A DNA stretch of 64,000 nt. Origin: Roseovarius sp. (GTDB lineage Bacteria; Pseudomonadota; Alphaproteobacteria; Rhodobacterales; Rhodobacteraceae). How positions within the stretch are numbered: position 1 is the first letter of the stretch; the number at the start of each line of letters is the position of its first letter. Below, in pieces: positions 34,533 to 46,030 of the stretch. A program made the position numbers and the translations under genes. Under the pieces are notes generated by a model that searched no databases, was not told the origin of the DNA, and saw nothing but the letters and a program-made list of their open reading frames with translations. The stretch is taken from assembly GCA_014359765.1 (NCBI GenBank), contig JACIYT010000004.1:1-64000 (forward strand), given 5' to 3'.

Positions 34533-36707
34533 ATGCTGGACCGGATCATTGCACGGGCCATTCCCGCCGCGCCGCTGTCGCGCCGGGGTTTTCTGAAACT
34601 TTCCGCCGGGGCCGCGGGCGGGCTGATGCTGGGCGCGGCGCTGCCTGTGTCGCGCGCGGCTGCCGAAGCTGCCGCTGACGGGCTTGCCATGCCCTTTGTC
34701 CATATCCGCCCCGACAACAGCGTTGTCGTCATCGTCAAGCATCTCGACAAGGGACAGGGCGCGGCGACCGGGCTGGCGACGCTGGTGGCCGAGGAGCTCG
34801 ACGCCGATGCCGCGCAGGTGACGACCGAATTCGCCCCGGCCAATACCGCGCTCTATGCCAATTCGCTGCTGGGCGTGCAGGGCACGGGCGGCTCGACCGC
34901 CATGGCCAATTCCTGGCAGCAATATCGCGAGGCGGGCGCGACCGCGCGCGCCATGCTGGTGGCCGCCGCGGCCGAGACCTGGGGCGTCGATCCCGCCGCC
35001 GTCACCGTGTCGGGCGGCATGGTCCGCGCCGAGGGGCACAGCGCCAGCTTCGGCGCGCTGGCCGAGGCCGCGGCGCGCCAGGACGTGCCCGGCGAGGTGA
35101 CGCTCAAATCGCCCGATCAATGGGTTTACATCGGCAAATCCTTCCCCCGGGTCGATGTGCAACGCAAGACCGAGGGCGGTGTCGGCATGTTCGGCATGGA
35201 TATGCGGATGGAGGGCATGGTCCATGCCGTCAGCCTGCGCAGCCCGCGCTTTGGCGGCACACTTGCCACGCTCGATGACAGCGCCGCGCGCGCCATGGCC
35301 GGCGTAATCGACGTGATCCGCCTGCCGGACCGCGCCACGGTGATCGCGGAAACGACCTGGCAGGCGATTCAGGCGCGCGACGCGCTGGTGGCGGAGTGGG
35401 ATTTCGCGCAGGCCGAGAACCGCGGCACCGCGGAATTGCGCGCCGAATTCGCCGCCCTTCTCGACCGCGAGGGAATGCCCTTTCACATGGCGCCAGCCAG
35501 CGGCGAGGCGGCGGCAAGGGTGATCGAGGCGGATTACGTCTTTCCCTATCTCGCCCATGCCCCGATGGAGCCGATCGACGTGACGGTGCTCTTTGACGGG
35601 GAGCGGGCGGTTTTCTGGACCGGCTCGCAGATCCAGACGCTCGACCAGACGATCGGCGCGCAGGTGCTGGGCATCCCGCCCGAGGCGGTGACGATCAACA
35701 CGCTCTGGGGCGGGGGATCCTTCGGGCGGCGGGCCATCTACGACAGCCATTATGTCGCCGAGGCGGCGATGGTGGCGAGGGCCTGGCGCGATGCGCATGG
35801 AGAGGCCCGCCCGATCAAGCTGGTCTGGACGCGCGAGGATGACATCCGCGGCGGCTATTACCGGCCCATGCACATGCACCGGGTGCGCGCGGGGCTCGAC
35901 GCCGAGGGCAGGATCGCCTTCTGGCAGCACCGCGTCGTGGGGCAGGGTATCATGCTCGGAACGGCCTTCGAGCCGTTCGCCGTGAAGAACGGGGTGGACA
36001 GTTCCTCGGTCGAGGGGCTGGGCGAGAGCTCGCCCTACGAGATCCCGGGCTGGGTGGTGGACGTGCATCACCCGCGCGTCGGCGTGCCGGTTCTGTGGTG
36101 GCGCTCGGTCGGGCATACCCACACCGCCTATGTGGTCGAGACGATGATGGACGAGCTGGCCGAGGCGGCGGGCGTCGATCCGGTCGAATTCCGCCTGCGC
36201 TACCTCACCGATCCGCGCGCGCGCAATGTGCTGGAGCTTGCCGCCGACAGGGCGGGCGCGGTGCCCGAGGGGCTGACGCGCGGCATCGCGGTGCACAAGA
36301 GCTTTGGCTCCTATGTGGCCGAGGTGGCCGATGTGCGGATGCGCGAGGATGGCACGGTCAAGGTCGAGCGCGTCACCTGCGCGGTCGATTGTGGCGTGCC
36401 GGTCAACCCCTCGAATATCCGCGCCCAGATCGAGGGCGGGCTGGGCTATGGCCTCTCGGCGATCCTGCGCGAGGAAATCACCCTGACCGAGGGCGAGGTG
36501 GACCAGTCGAATTTCTACGACTACACGCCGCTGCTCATCACCGACATGCCCGAGGTCGAGGTCCATATCGTGCCCTCCACCGAGGCCCCCACCGGCATCG
36601 GTGAGCCCGGCACGCCACCGATCGGCCCTGCCGTGGCCAATGCCGTGCGCCGGGCGACCGGGCAGGCGGTGCGCGAGCTTCCCTTCGCGCGGCACGGGCT
36701 GGCCTGA
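34533..36707 (+). CDS. iorB: Molybdopterin-binding subunit of a xanthine dehydrogenase-family hydroxylase (IorB-like), Tat-exported
   Basis: Encodes 724 residues from the ATG at 34533. The N-terminus has a twin-arginine signal ([15 protein letters not shown]), so it is folded with its cofactor and exported. The aldehyde oxidase/xanthine dehydrogenase domains follow, with WGGGSFGRR, the molybdopterin-contact region ARGLGMVPMVG-like segments, and the end [16 protein letters not shown], whose GEP glutamate matches the catalytic position. It resembles isoquinoline oxidoreductase beta. Substrate is likely an N-heterocycle or aldehyde; cytochrome c is the likely acceptor. Confidence 0.88.
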   Translation: MLDRIIARAIPAAPLSRRGFLKLSAGAAGGLMLGAALPVSRAAAEAAADGLAMPFVHIRPDNSVVVIVKHLDKGQGAATGLATLVAEELDADAAQVTTEFAPANTALYANSLLGVQGTGGSTAMANSWQQYREAGATARAMLVAAAAETWGVDPAAVTVSGGMVRAEGHSASFGALAEAAARQDVPGEVTLKSPDQWVYIGKSFPRVDVQRKTEGGVGMFGMDMRMEGMVHAVSLRSPRFGGTLATLDDSAARAMAGVIDVIRLPDRATVIAETTWQAIQARDALVAEWDFAQAENRGTAELRAEFAALLDREGMPFHMAPASGEAAARVIEADYVFPYLAHAPMEPIDVTVLFDGERAVFWTGSQIQTLDQTIGAQVLGIPPEAVTINTLWGGGSFGRRAIYDSHYVAEAAMVARAWRDAHGEARPIKLVWTREDDIRGGYYRPMHMHRVRAGLDAEGRIAFWQHRVVGQGIMLGTAFEPFAVKNGVDSSSVEGLGESSPYEIPGWVVDVHHPRVGVPVLWWRSVGHTHTAYVVETMMDELAEAAGVDPVEFRLRYLTDPRARNVLELAADRAGAVPEGLTRGIAVHKSFGSYVAEVADVRMREDGTVKVERVTCAVDCGVPVNPSNIRAQIEGGLGYGLSAILREEITLTEGEVDQSNFYDYTPLLITDMPEVEVHIVPSTEAPTGIGEPGTPPIGPAVANAVRRATGQAVRELPFARHGLA

Positions 36708-36789
36708 CCAGAGCCTTATCGCTCAGGAGCCTCGGGCGCACCAACACCAGGTGCGCCCTCCCGTCACTGATACTTCAAGGATGCAAATC

Positions 36790-37431
36790 ATGCAGATCAA
36801 CACCGATTTCACCCGCCCGGTGATCGTCCATGGCGGGCAGCTCGACTGGGTGCCGAGCCCGGCCGCGGGGGTCGAGCGCAAGATGCTCTACCGCGACGGC
36901 GCCGAGGTCGCCCGCGCCACCTCGATCGTGCGCTATGCGCCGGGCAGCGCCTTTCCCGAGCACGTCCATTCCGGGGGCGAGGAAATCCTCGTTCTCAGCG
37001 GCACCTTTCAGGACGAGCACGGCGATTACCCCGCCGGCAGCTATTTCCGCAATCCGCCGGGCACCAGCCACAGCCCCGCCGCTGCCGAGGGCTGCGAGAT
37101 CTTCGTGCGGCTCTGGCAGTTCCGAGAGGGCGACACGGTGCAGATCGCCGTTCCGCCCGAGAGCGCGGAGGGCGTGCTCTTCGATGACGGGTTCGAGCGG
37201 GTGAGCATCGAGGACTGGCAGGGCCGGATCAGCCGCGACAACGCGCGCGGGCTGGAACTCCTGGTGCTGTCGGGCAGATTGCGCGTCGAGGGCGCGGATC
37301 TGGGCGCGCAGGGCTGGCTGCGCCTGCCTGCGGGGCACGCGCTCGTGGCCGAGGCCGAGGGCGCGCGCGTCTGGATCAAGGATGCGCCGCTGCAACATGG
37401 CGATGTCCTGCCCTTGCCGGGTGCGGCGTGA
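36790..37431 (+). CDS. ChrR-like double cupin protein
   Basis: Encodes 213 residues from the ATG at 36790, which matches the family start (MQINTDFTRPVIVH); an ATG nine bases earlier is also possible. Two cupin halves are seen. The first has HVHSGGEEILVLSGTFQDEHGDYPAGSYFRNPPGTSHSP, with the metal-binding His-x-His, Glu and His. The second is degenerate. It resembles the C-terminal cupin of ChrR, the anti-sigma factor that senses singlet oxygen and organic peroxide in Rhodobacter, but the sigma-binding zinc domain is missing. It overlaps the next gene by 4 nt. Confidence 0.82.
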   Translation: MQINTDFTRPVIVHGGQLDWVPSPAAGVERKMLYRDGAEVARATSIVRYAPGSAFPEHVHSGGEEILVLSGTFQDEHGDYPAGSYFRNPPGTSHSPAAAEGCEIFVRLWQFREGDTVQIAVPPESAEGVLFDDGFERVSIEDWQGRISRDNARGLELLVLSGRLRVEGADLGAQGWLRLPAGHALVAEAEGARVWIKDAPLQHGDVLPLPGAA

Positions 37432-38504
37432 GCGCGGAGCGTGTCGCCATCGTGGGCGCGGGGCTGGCCGGGCTGAACGCGGCGCGGCTTCTGTTGCAGG
37501 CGGGGGTGGATGTGCGGCTCTTCGAGGCGCGGCCGCGCCTGGGCGGGCGCATCCTCACGATCGGGGCGGATGGCGCGCCGGGCCCCGGTTTCGATCTGGG
37601 GCCGTCCTGGTTCTGGCCCGACATGCAGCCCGAGATCGCCGCGCTGGTGGCAGAGCTCGGGCTGGCCTGTCACAGGCAGGACGATGCGGGGCAGATGCTC
37701 TTCGAGCGCAGCCCGCACGAGGCGCCCCTGCGCGTGCCCCATCCCGGCGGCGTCGTGTCGTGGCGGCTGGCGGGCGGCACGGGGGCGCTGGTGCAGGTGC
37801 TGGCGGCTCGGATCGGGGCCGAGCGTATCCGCCTCGGCACGCCGGTGCGGCGGCTGACGCGGGCGGGGCGCGAGATCACCCTGACCCTGCCCGATGGCGA
37901 GGCGCGCGCGGATCACGTCATCCTGGCGCTGCCGCCCCGGCTGATCGACCATGCGCTTGCCCTCGACCCGGCCCCGCCGCAGGCTGTGCGCGACCTCTGG
38001 CGCCGGACGCCGACCTGGATGGCCCCCCATGCCAAGATCGTGGCGGCCTATCGCCGCCGCTTCTGGCGCGAGGCGGGCCTCTCGGGCGGCGCGCAGAGCC
38101 TCATCGGCCCGATGGTCGAGATCCACGACGCCACCAGCAGCACGGGCGATCCGGCGCTCTTCGGCTTCATCGGGCTGCCCGCGGCCGAGCGTCGGCGGAT
38201 CGGCGAGGCGGGCGTGATCGCGGCCTGCACCGCGCAATTCACGCGCCTGTTCGGGCCGACGGCCTCCGAGCCGGTGGCGCTGCGGCTCAAGGACTGGGCG
38301 GCGGATCGCTTCACCGCGGCGCCGCGCGATCTGACGGCCCCCGGCCATCCCGAACCCGCCGCCTTCGGCCTGCCTGCACCATGGTCGGACAGCCTGACGC
38401 TTGCCGGGAGCGAGGCCGCCCCCCGCGATCCCGGCTATCTCAACGGCGCGGTCATCGCCTCGGAGGCCGCGGCACGGACGGTTCTGGCGCGCGCCCGGGT
38501 CTGA
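37428..38504 (+). CDS. FAD-dependent amine oxidase-type oxidoreductase
   Basis: Encodes 358 residues from a GTG that overlaps the cupin stop (GTGA), so translation is coupled. The N-terminal FAD fold is complete (VAIVGAGLAGLNAARLLLQAGVDVRLFEARPRLGGRI), and the C-terminus has the flavin-containing amine oxidase end (LAGSEAAPRDPGYLNGAVIASEAAA). No signal peptide. At 358 residues it is shorter than typical monoamine oxidases (~450). Substrate unknown. Coupling to the cupin and the place behind iorAB suggest a shared role in oxidising or detoxifying an amine or N-heterocycle. Confidence 0.82.
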   Translation: MSAERVAIVGAGLAGLNAARLLLQAGVDVRLFEARPRLGGRILTIGADGAPGPGFDLGPSWFWPDMQPEIAALVAELGLACHRQDDAGQMLFERSPHEAPLRVPHPGGVVSWRLAGGTGALVQVLAARIGAERIRLGTPVRRLTRAGREITLTLPDGEARADHVILALPPRLIDHALALDPAPPQAVRDLWRRTPTWMAPHAKIVAAYRRRFWREAGLSGGAQSLIGPMVEIHDATSSTGDPALFGFIGLPAAERRRIGEAGVIAACTAQFTRLFGPTASEPVALRLKDWAADRFTAAPRDLTAPGHPEPAAFGLPAPWSDSLTLAGSEAAPRDPGYLNGAVIASEAAARTVLARARV

Positions 38505-38598
38505 TCCCCCGCGCCGCCGCCGGTGACCGATCCGCGGCGCGCGGCGCCTGACCCATCGGCGCCGCGCCCCCTGCTGCGCCCTCCTCAAGCGGCCCGCG

Positions 38599-39468
38599 TT
38601 ATTCTTTCTGGCACCAGAATTGATACATGCCCGCAAAGGTCATGGGATGATCCGTCTCGAAAGCGTGCCACAGGTCGAGATCAAGGAGCGCGTCGCCCTG
38701 CGGATGACGGGCCCGGAACGCCGCGAGGCTGTGCTGCCCCGCCATCTCGAAGCCGCAGAAGGCGAGGCCGAGCCGGTCCAGCGCGCTTGCGATCGAGGGG
38801 ATGGTAAAGCGGTGTTCCTGCACATGAAAAACCAGGTCCCGAAAGGCGCTCAGGCTGTAGAAATCGCTCGATCGGGCAAAGACGCTGTCGGCAAGATCGG
38901 GCATCGCCATGAGGCGCGCGCGGAAATCGCGCATCGCATCCGGAGAGGCGCCGATCCCTGCCTCGGCGATTTCCGCGCGCAGTCGGACGATATCCTGTCG
39001 GGCGATCTCGCTGTAGAGCGCGATCTTCATCAGCCCGTTCGGGCGCAAGCGCCGACAGAGCGCCCGCCATCCCTCCTCGGGATCGGCCATGTGATGCAGC
39101 ACCCCGGTCGAGATCACGATGTCGAATTGCCGGTCGAGCGCGTCCAGATCGAGAATATCGCCATGCAGACAGGTGATGTTCGAGATGCCGAGTTCCTCGG
39201 CCTTGCGCCAGGCATAGGCAAGGCTGGCGCGGCTGAGGTCGATCGCGGTGACGCGGGCGCCGGCATAGTCGCCTTGTCGAGGCAGGCGATCGCGGCCTGG
39301 TGGTTGCCCTGCCCGGCATGGGCGCCCGCGATGAGGCTGTGCAGCGCGCGCGCGCGGGGATAGCTCAGCTGCAACCGTGCGCAGGCGGCGAGCAACTCGC
39401 CGAATTTCTGCTGCCGATACAGCACCAGAAGCGGCCGGAGCATTTCGGGCGGGGGATCGGCAGGCTGG

Positions 39469-39476
<8 letters not shown>
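38599..39476 (-). pseudogene. Disrupted TPR/SAM-dependent methyltransferase gene
   Basis: The 5' part (from the ATG at 39476) encodes a TPR-like start (MLRPLLVLYRQQKFGELLAAC ... GNHQAAIACLDKA). The 3' part, in another frame and ending at 38599, encodes the second half of a class I methyltransferase (GARVTAIDLSRASLAYAWRK, FDIVISTGVLHHMADPEEGW, RPNGLMKIALYSE). The two meet at about 39270 with a frame change. The region that should hold more TPR units and SAM motif I (GxGxG) is missing. The frame from the ATG stops at 39114 after 120 residues. An internal deletion with frameshift is the simplest reading; an assembly collapse is possible. It overlaps argE by 8 nt. Confidence 0.75.
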
Positions 39477-40632
<1,156 letters not shown>

Positions 40633-40791
40633 GGGGCCTCCTGATCCGGACAGGGGCAGAGTGGAAAGCGCGCCGCGCCGCGTCAAGGGGGCGTGGCGGG
40701 ATCGCCTTCTCGCGGGCCGGTTTTGCGGCTATGACGGGCGGAGAGGACAGGAGGCGGGCGTGCGGGCAGCGGCTGAGGCAGAGGGCAGGCG

Positions 40792-41985
40792 ATGACCGGG
40801 GTGCGGCGGCGGCATGTCTTCTACATCCCCGGCTACGATCCGATTCCGCCGCGCCGCTACCGTGAGCTCTACCGCCGCGAGGCGGCGGCGCAGGCGGCGG
40901 TCTCGGGGCACGAGATTTCGCTCAGGCCGATGCGCGGCGGCGCGCGGTTCGGCTGGGAGGTGGCGGCGCGGATCGAGGGGCAGGCCGTCGAGGCGCGAAT
41001 CGAGGTGCTGGTCTGGTCCGACATCGTCAAGGGCAGCATGGCGCAGGGGATCCTCGCCACCTATGGCCAGCTTGTGCGCACGGCGGCGGTCTATATCGGC
41101 TCGGGCGCGCTTTTCCGGCTGATGCGGCTGAGGAAGGGGCCGGTGATCGCGGCGCTCTATCCGGTGGCGGTCCTGCTGGGGCAACTGGCGCTGGCGCTGC
41201 TGGCGGCCTGGGGGCTGGGGCGGGGCCTTGCGCTCTGGCATCCGTGGGCCGCCTGGGCGGGGATTGCGGTGGTGCCGCTGGTGCTCGAGGGGTTCCGGCG
41301 GCTCGATGGCCGGTTCTTTGCTTATTATCTCATGCATGATTATGCCTTTTCGGCGCGGTATCTGGGGGCCAATCCGCCCGAGCTCGAGGCGCGGCTGGCC
41401 GCGTTTGGCGAGGCGATTGCCGGGGCGCTCAAGGATGACGTGGACGAGGTGCTGGTGGTCGGCCATTCCTCGGGGGCGCATCTGGCGGTGTCGGTGCTGG
41501 CCGATCTGATCGCCGCGGGCCGCGTGCCCGAGGGGGGGCCGGCGCTGGGATTTCTGAGCCTGGGGCAGGTGGTGCCGATGGTGTCGTTTCTGCCGCGCGC
41601 GGGGCGGCTCCGGGGCGATCTCGCCTATCTGAGCGCGCGGGAGGAGCTCTTCTGGCTCGACGTGACGGCGCCGGGGGATGGCTGCGCCTTCGCGCTTTGC
41701 GATCCGGTGGCGGTGAGCGGGGTGGCGCCCGAGGGCAGGCGCTGGCCGCTGGTCATTTCGGCGGCCTTCACGCAGACGCTGAGCCCCGCGCGCTGGCGCG
41801 CCCTGCGCTGGCGGTTCTTCCGGCTGCATTTCCAGTATCTCTGCGCCTTCGACCGGCCGGGCGATTACGATTATTTCGCCATCACGGCGGGGCCGAAGAC
41901 GCTCGCCGCGCGATTCGCGGGCCGCGCGCCCTCGCCCGCGCGGATCGAGCGGGCGGTGTCGGGCTATCGGAGCGTGGCGCGATGA
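40792..41985 (+). CDS. Membrane-associated alpha/beta hydrolase-like protein
   Basis: Encodes 397 residues. After the start VFYIPGYDPIPPRRY, a hydrophobic pair of helices (about residues 117-170) suggests membrane attachment. The nucleophile elbow GHSSGAHLAVSVLADL (Ser near residue 226) is a textbook alpha/beta hydrolase motif, so a lipase- or esterase-like activity is likely. The later Asp and His cannot be placed with certainty. Its stop overlaps the P450 ATG (ATGA), so the two are translated together. The substrate may be a lipid that the P450 also handles. Confidence 0.65.
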   Translation: MTGVRRRHVFYIPGYDPIPPRRYRELYRREAAAQAAVSGHEISLRPMRGGARFGWEVAARIEGQAVEARIEVLVWSDIVKGSMAQGILATYGQLVRTAAVYIGSGALFRLMRLRKGPVIAALYPVAVLLGQLALALLAAWGLGRGLALWHPWAAWAGIAVVPLVLEGFRRLDGRFFAYYLMHDYAFSARYLGANPPELEARLAAFGEAIAGALKDDVDEVLVVGHSSGAHLAVSVLADLIAAGRVPEGGPALGFLSLGQVVPMVSFLPRAGRLRGDLAYLSAREELFWLDVTAPGDGCAFALCDPVAVSGVAPEGRRWPLVISAAFTQTLSPARWRALRWRFFRLHFQYLCAFDRPGDYDYFAITAGPKTLAARFAGRAPSPARIERAVSGYRSVAR

Positions 41986-43346
41986 TCCCGCCCAAGCCGC
42001 CCGCGCGGGCCGAGCGTGTCTCGCTCTGGCGGTATCTGCGGCTGTTCCGGGCCGATATCCTCTCGGCGCAGCCTGCGCGGCTCTATCGGGCGTGGATGGC
42101 GGAATTTCGCACGCCGTTCTTCCGGTCGTTTCTGTGCAACGATCCGGCGCTGGTCGATCTGGTGCTGCGCGAGCGGCCCGGGGATTTCCCCAAATCGGGC
42201 CGGGTGAGCGAGGGGCTGCGGCCGCTCCTGGGGCAGTCGGTTTTCGTGACCAATGGCGAGACCTGGAAGCGGCAGCGGCGGATCATCGACCCGGCCTTCG
42301 AGGGGGGGCGGCTGCGTGACACCTTCCCGGCGATGGTCGCGGCGGGGCAGGGGGCGGCGGCGCGGCTCGGCGCGCTGGCGGATGGCGCGCCGGTGGAGAT
42401 CGAGTATCACACCAGCCACGCGGCGGCGGATGTGATCTTTCGCACGCTCTTTTCGTTGCCGATCGAGGATGCGACGGCGGCGCGGGTGTTCGAGGAATTC
42501 AAGGCCCATCAGCGCACGCAGCCGGTGCTCAACCTCGCGGCCTTCGTGCCGCTGCCGCGCTGGTTTCCGCGGTTTCACCGGCGCGAGACGCGGGCCACGG
42601 CGCGGCGTATCCGGGCGCTCATCGAGGGGCTGACGGCGCGGCGCATGGCCGAGATCGCGGCGGGCACCGCGCCCGACGATCTGGCGACCAAGATCATGAC
42701 GACACCCGATCCCGAGACGGGGGAGCGGTTCACGACCGCCGAGATGGTCGATCAGGTGGCGATCTTTTTCCTGGCAGGGCACGAGACGAGCGCCTCGGCG
42801 CTCGCATGGGCGCTCTACCTCCTGGCGCTTTATCCCGACTGGCAGGAGAAGGTGGCGGCGGAGGCCCGCGCGGTGCTGGGCGATCGCGCGCCGGAATTCG
42901 CCGATATGGGGCGGCTGCGATGCGCGCGCGACGTGTTCCGCGAGACGCTGCGCCTCTATCCGCCGGTGCCGATGATGGTGCGCGAGGCGGCCCGCGCCGA
43001 GCGGTTCCGGGGCCGCGATCTGGCCCCCGGCGCGCAGGTCGTGCTCAGCCCCTGGCACCTGCACCGGCACGAGCGGCTCTGGGAGCGGCCCGACGAATTC
43101 GACCCCGGCCGCTATGAGGGCGAGAACGGGCGCGAGGGGCTGCGGCGGGCCTATATGCCGTTTTCGGCGGGGCCGCGCGTCTGCACCGGGGCGGGGTTTG
43201 CCATGATCGAGGGGCCGCTTCTGCTGGCGATGCTGGTGCGGGCCTGTCGATTCGAGGTGGTCGAGGGCCGCCCGGCCATGCCGGTGGCGCATCTCACGGT
43301 GCGCGGGCGCGACGGCATATGGCTCAGGGTGCTGCCGCGCGGCTGA
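41982..43346 (+). CDS. Cytochrome P450
   Basis: Encodes 454 residues from the ATG at 41982, overlapping the hydrolase stop by 4 nt. All P450 hallmarks are present: I-helix oxygen-binding motif FLAGHETSAS, K-helix ETLRLYPPVP (ExxR) and heme loop PFSAGPRVCTGAGFAMIE with the thiolate cysteine. No membrane helix, so a soluble bacterial P450. It resembles fatty-acid or terpene-hydroxylating bacterial enzymes such as CYP102/CYP4-like families, but a family cannot be fixed. No ferredoxin or reductase gene is adjacent. Confidence 0.92.
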   Translation: MIPPKPPARAERVSLWRYLRLFRADILSAQPARLYRAWMAEFRTPFFRSFLCNDPALVDLVLRERPGDFPKSGRVSEGLRPLLGQSVFVTNGETWKRQRRIIDPAFEGGRLRDTFPAMVAAGQGAAARLGALADGAPVEIEYHTSHAAADVIFRTLFSLPIEDATAARVFEEFKAHQRTQPVLNLAAFVPLPRWFPRFHRRETRATARRIRALIEGLTARRMAEIAAGTAPDDLATKIMTTPDPETGERFTTAEMVDQVAIFFLAGHETSASALAWALYLLALYPDWQEKVAAEARAVLGDRAPEFADMGRLRCARDVFRETLRLYPPVPMMVREAARAERFRGRDLAPGAQVVLSPWHLHRHERLWERPDEFDPGRYEGENGREGLRRAYMPFSAGPRVCTGAGFAMIEGPLLLAMLVRACRFEVVEGRPAMPVAHLTVRGRDGIWLRVLPRG

Positions 43347-43365
43347 ATTGGTGCGCCTTCCCCCT

Positions 43366-43393
43366 TTGCAAAGCCGCGCGCAGCCCCTATATT
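43366..43393 (+). promoter_or_regulatory. Sigma-70 promoter of ssrA
   Basis: TTGCAA, a 16-bp spacer and TATATT lie 20 bp after the P450 stop, predicting a start near 43400, directly before the tmRNA acceptor piece. Confidence 0.6.
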
Positions 43394-43411
43394 CACCCTG
43401 TTCCCGGCAAC

Positions 43412-43718
43412 GGGGACTATGGGCATAAACGCGCTCGTAATAAGCGGATCGGACCCGGGGGCGGTACCCGGCGGCTCCACCAGAATCCTGTCGTTGGGGA
43501 TCGAGGGGCCGAAACAGGATCGACGAACGTGTAAAGGAGTGGCTTTGTCCCGGTGAGATACCACCGTTATCGGTTCACAAAGCATAATTGCCAACGACAA
43601 TCGTGCTCCGGTGGCCGTTGCCGCGTAAGCGGTAACCAAACCGAAACCTTGAAGCCCTTGTCTCTAGCAAGGCAAGGCGGGGTTCGCAGGCACCTGGCAA
43701 CAGAAGCCTGCACTTCAT
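43412..43718 (+). ncRNA. ssrA: tmRNA, circularly permuted two-piece form
   Basis: The acceptor piece comes first and ends with CGGCTCC-A-CCA at 43472-43482. After a 22-nt intervening loop the coding piece begins with GGGGCCG at 43505. The two ends pair as the tRNA-like acceptor stem with a G3-U70 pair, the alanine identity element. GGACCCGGG and GGTACCCGG give the T-arm. The tag frame at 43590-43628 encodes ANDNRAPVAVAA followed by TAA. ACGCGCTCGT (43429-43438) and ACGAACGTGT pair across the two pieces. Outer ends are approximate; a GCAGGC/GCCTGC hairpin (43687-43712) marks the 3' side. Rescues stalled ribosomes with SmpB. Confidence 0.93.
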
Positions 43719-43887
43719 TCCCAGACCTGTGCAGCCCTCGCGCATCTGCCGTGAACCCGGCGGGGTGCGTGCGGGGTGGCCGGGCGGGCAGCGGCTGAGG
43801 ATCGGGGGCGACATGGGATCGGAGCGGCAGGCACGCAGGTCCGGGATCGGCGGGGCAGGGGGGACGACCGAGGGCGGCATTCCAGCC

Positions 43888-44406
43888 ATGAGCGCGATGA
43901 TCCCCGCCTGGCGGGATGGCGCGCTGGTGGCGGTGGACAAGCTCGAGGCGCATCGGCGCGGGTTACGCCACAAGGCGGTGTCGGTCTTTGTGCTCCATGG
44001 CGACGAGATCCTCCTCCAGCGCCGGGCGGCGGGGAAATATCACACGCCGGGGCTCTGGGCGAACAGCTGCTGCACGCATCCGCGCTGGGGGGAGGCGGGG
44101 GCCGATTGCGCGCGCCGCAGGCTGGCCGAGGAGCTGGGCATCGAGGGGCTGACGCTGCTGCCGCGCGGACAGGTGGAATATCGCGCCGATGTCGGGCGCG
44201 GCATGATCGAGCACGAGCTGGTCGAGATCTTCGTGGCGCAGGTGGCGCGGCGCATCGCCACGCGCCCCGATCCCGCCGAGGTCATGGCCGTCGATTGGGT
44301 GCCGCGCGCGGCGCTCATGGCGCGGATCGCGGCGGATCCCGCGGCCTTCACGCCCTGGCTGCGCATCTATCTCGCGCAACACGGCGCGCAGATCCTCGGC
44401 GCGTGA
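43888..44406 (+). CDS. idi: Isopentenyl-diphosphate delta-isomerase, type I
   Basis: Encodes 172 residues from the ATG at 43888, where family similarity begins (MIPAWRDGALVAVDKLEAHRRGLRHKAVSVFVLHG); ATGs farther upstream would overlap no other gene but add an unconserved tail. It interconverts IPP and DMAPP for isoprenoid synthesis. The type I signature is intact: SCCTHPRWGE with the catalytic cysteine, the Nudix-like [18 protein letters not shown], and VEYRADVGRGMIEHELVEIF with the metal-binding glutamates. No carotenoid or photosynthesis genes are in the window. Confidence 0.93.
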   Translation: MSAMIPAWRDGALVAVDKLEAHRRGLRHKAVSVFVLHGDEILLQRRAAGKYHTPGLWANSCCTHPRWGEAGADCARRRLAEELGIEGLTLLPRGQVEYRADVGRGMIEHELVEIFVAQVARRIATRPDPAEVMAVDWVPRAALMARIAADPAAFTPWLRIYLAQHGAQILGA

Positions 44407-44556
44407 CCCGCGCCCCGGTCACGGACACGGTCACGGATCGCGCCTCTGCGACGGGGCGCGCCCGGGCGCGGGCCTCTGGCGCGGGGGCCGCGCGAGAGGC
44501 GCTCCGGCGCCAGAGCGTGTCGCGTTCATCCGCTTCCCGCTTTTGAGCAACATGCT

Positions 44557-45894
<1,338 letters not shown>

Positions 45895-46030
45895 CTCTCA
45901 ATCTTCCTTGTCGCTTGTGGCGCATCCCGCGCGGGGGTCCGGTCGCATTGTCGCATGAGGACCGATATAGAGCGTATCGCGCCGCGTGGCACCCCCCGTT
46001 TGCGTTCCCGCGCCGGAGCCAGGGCGCGCC

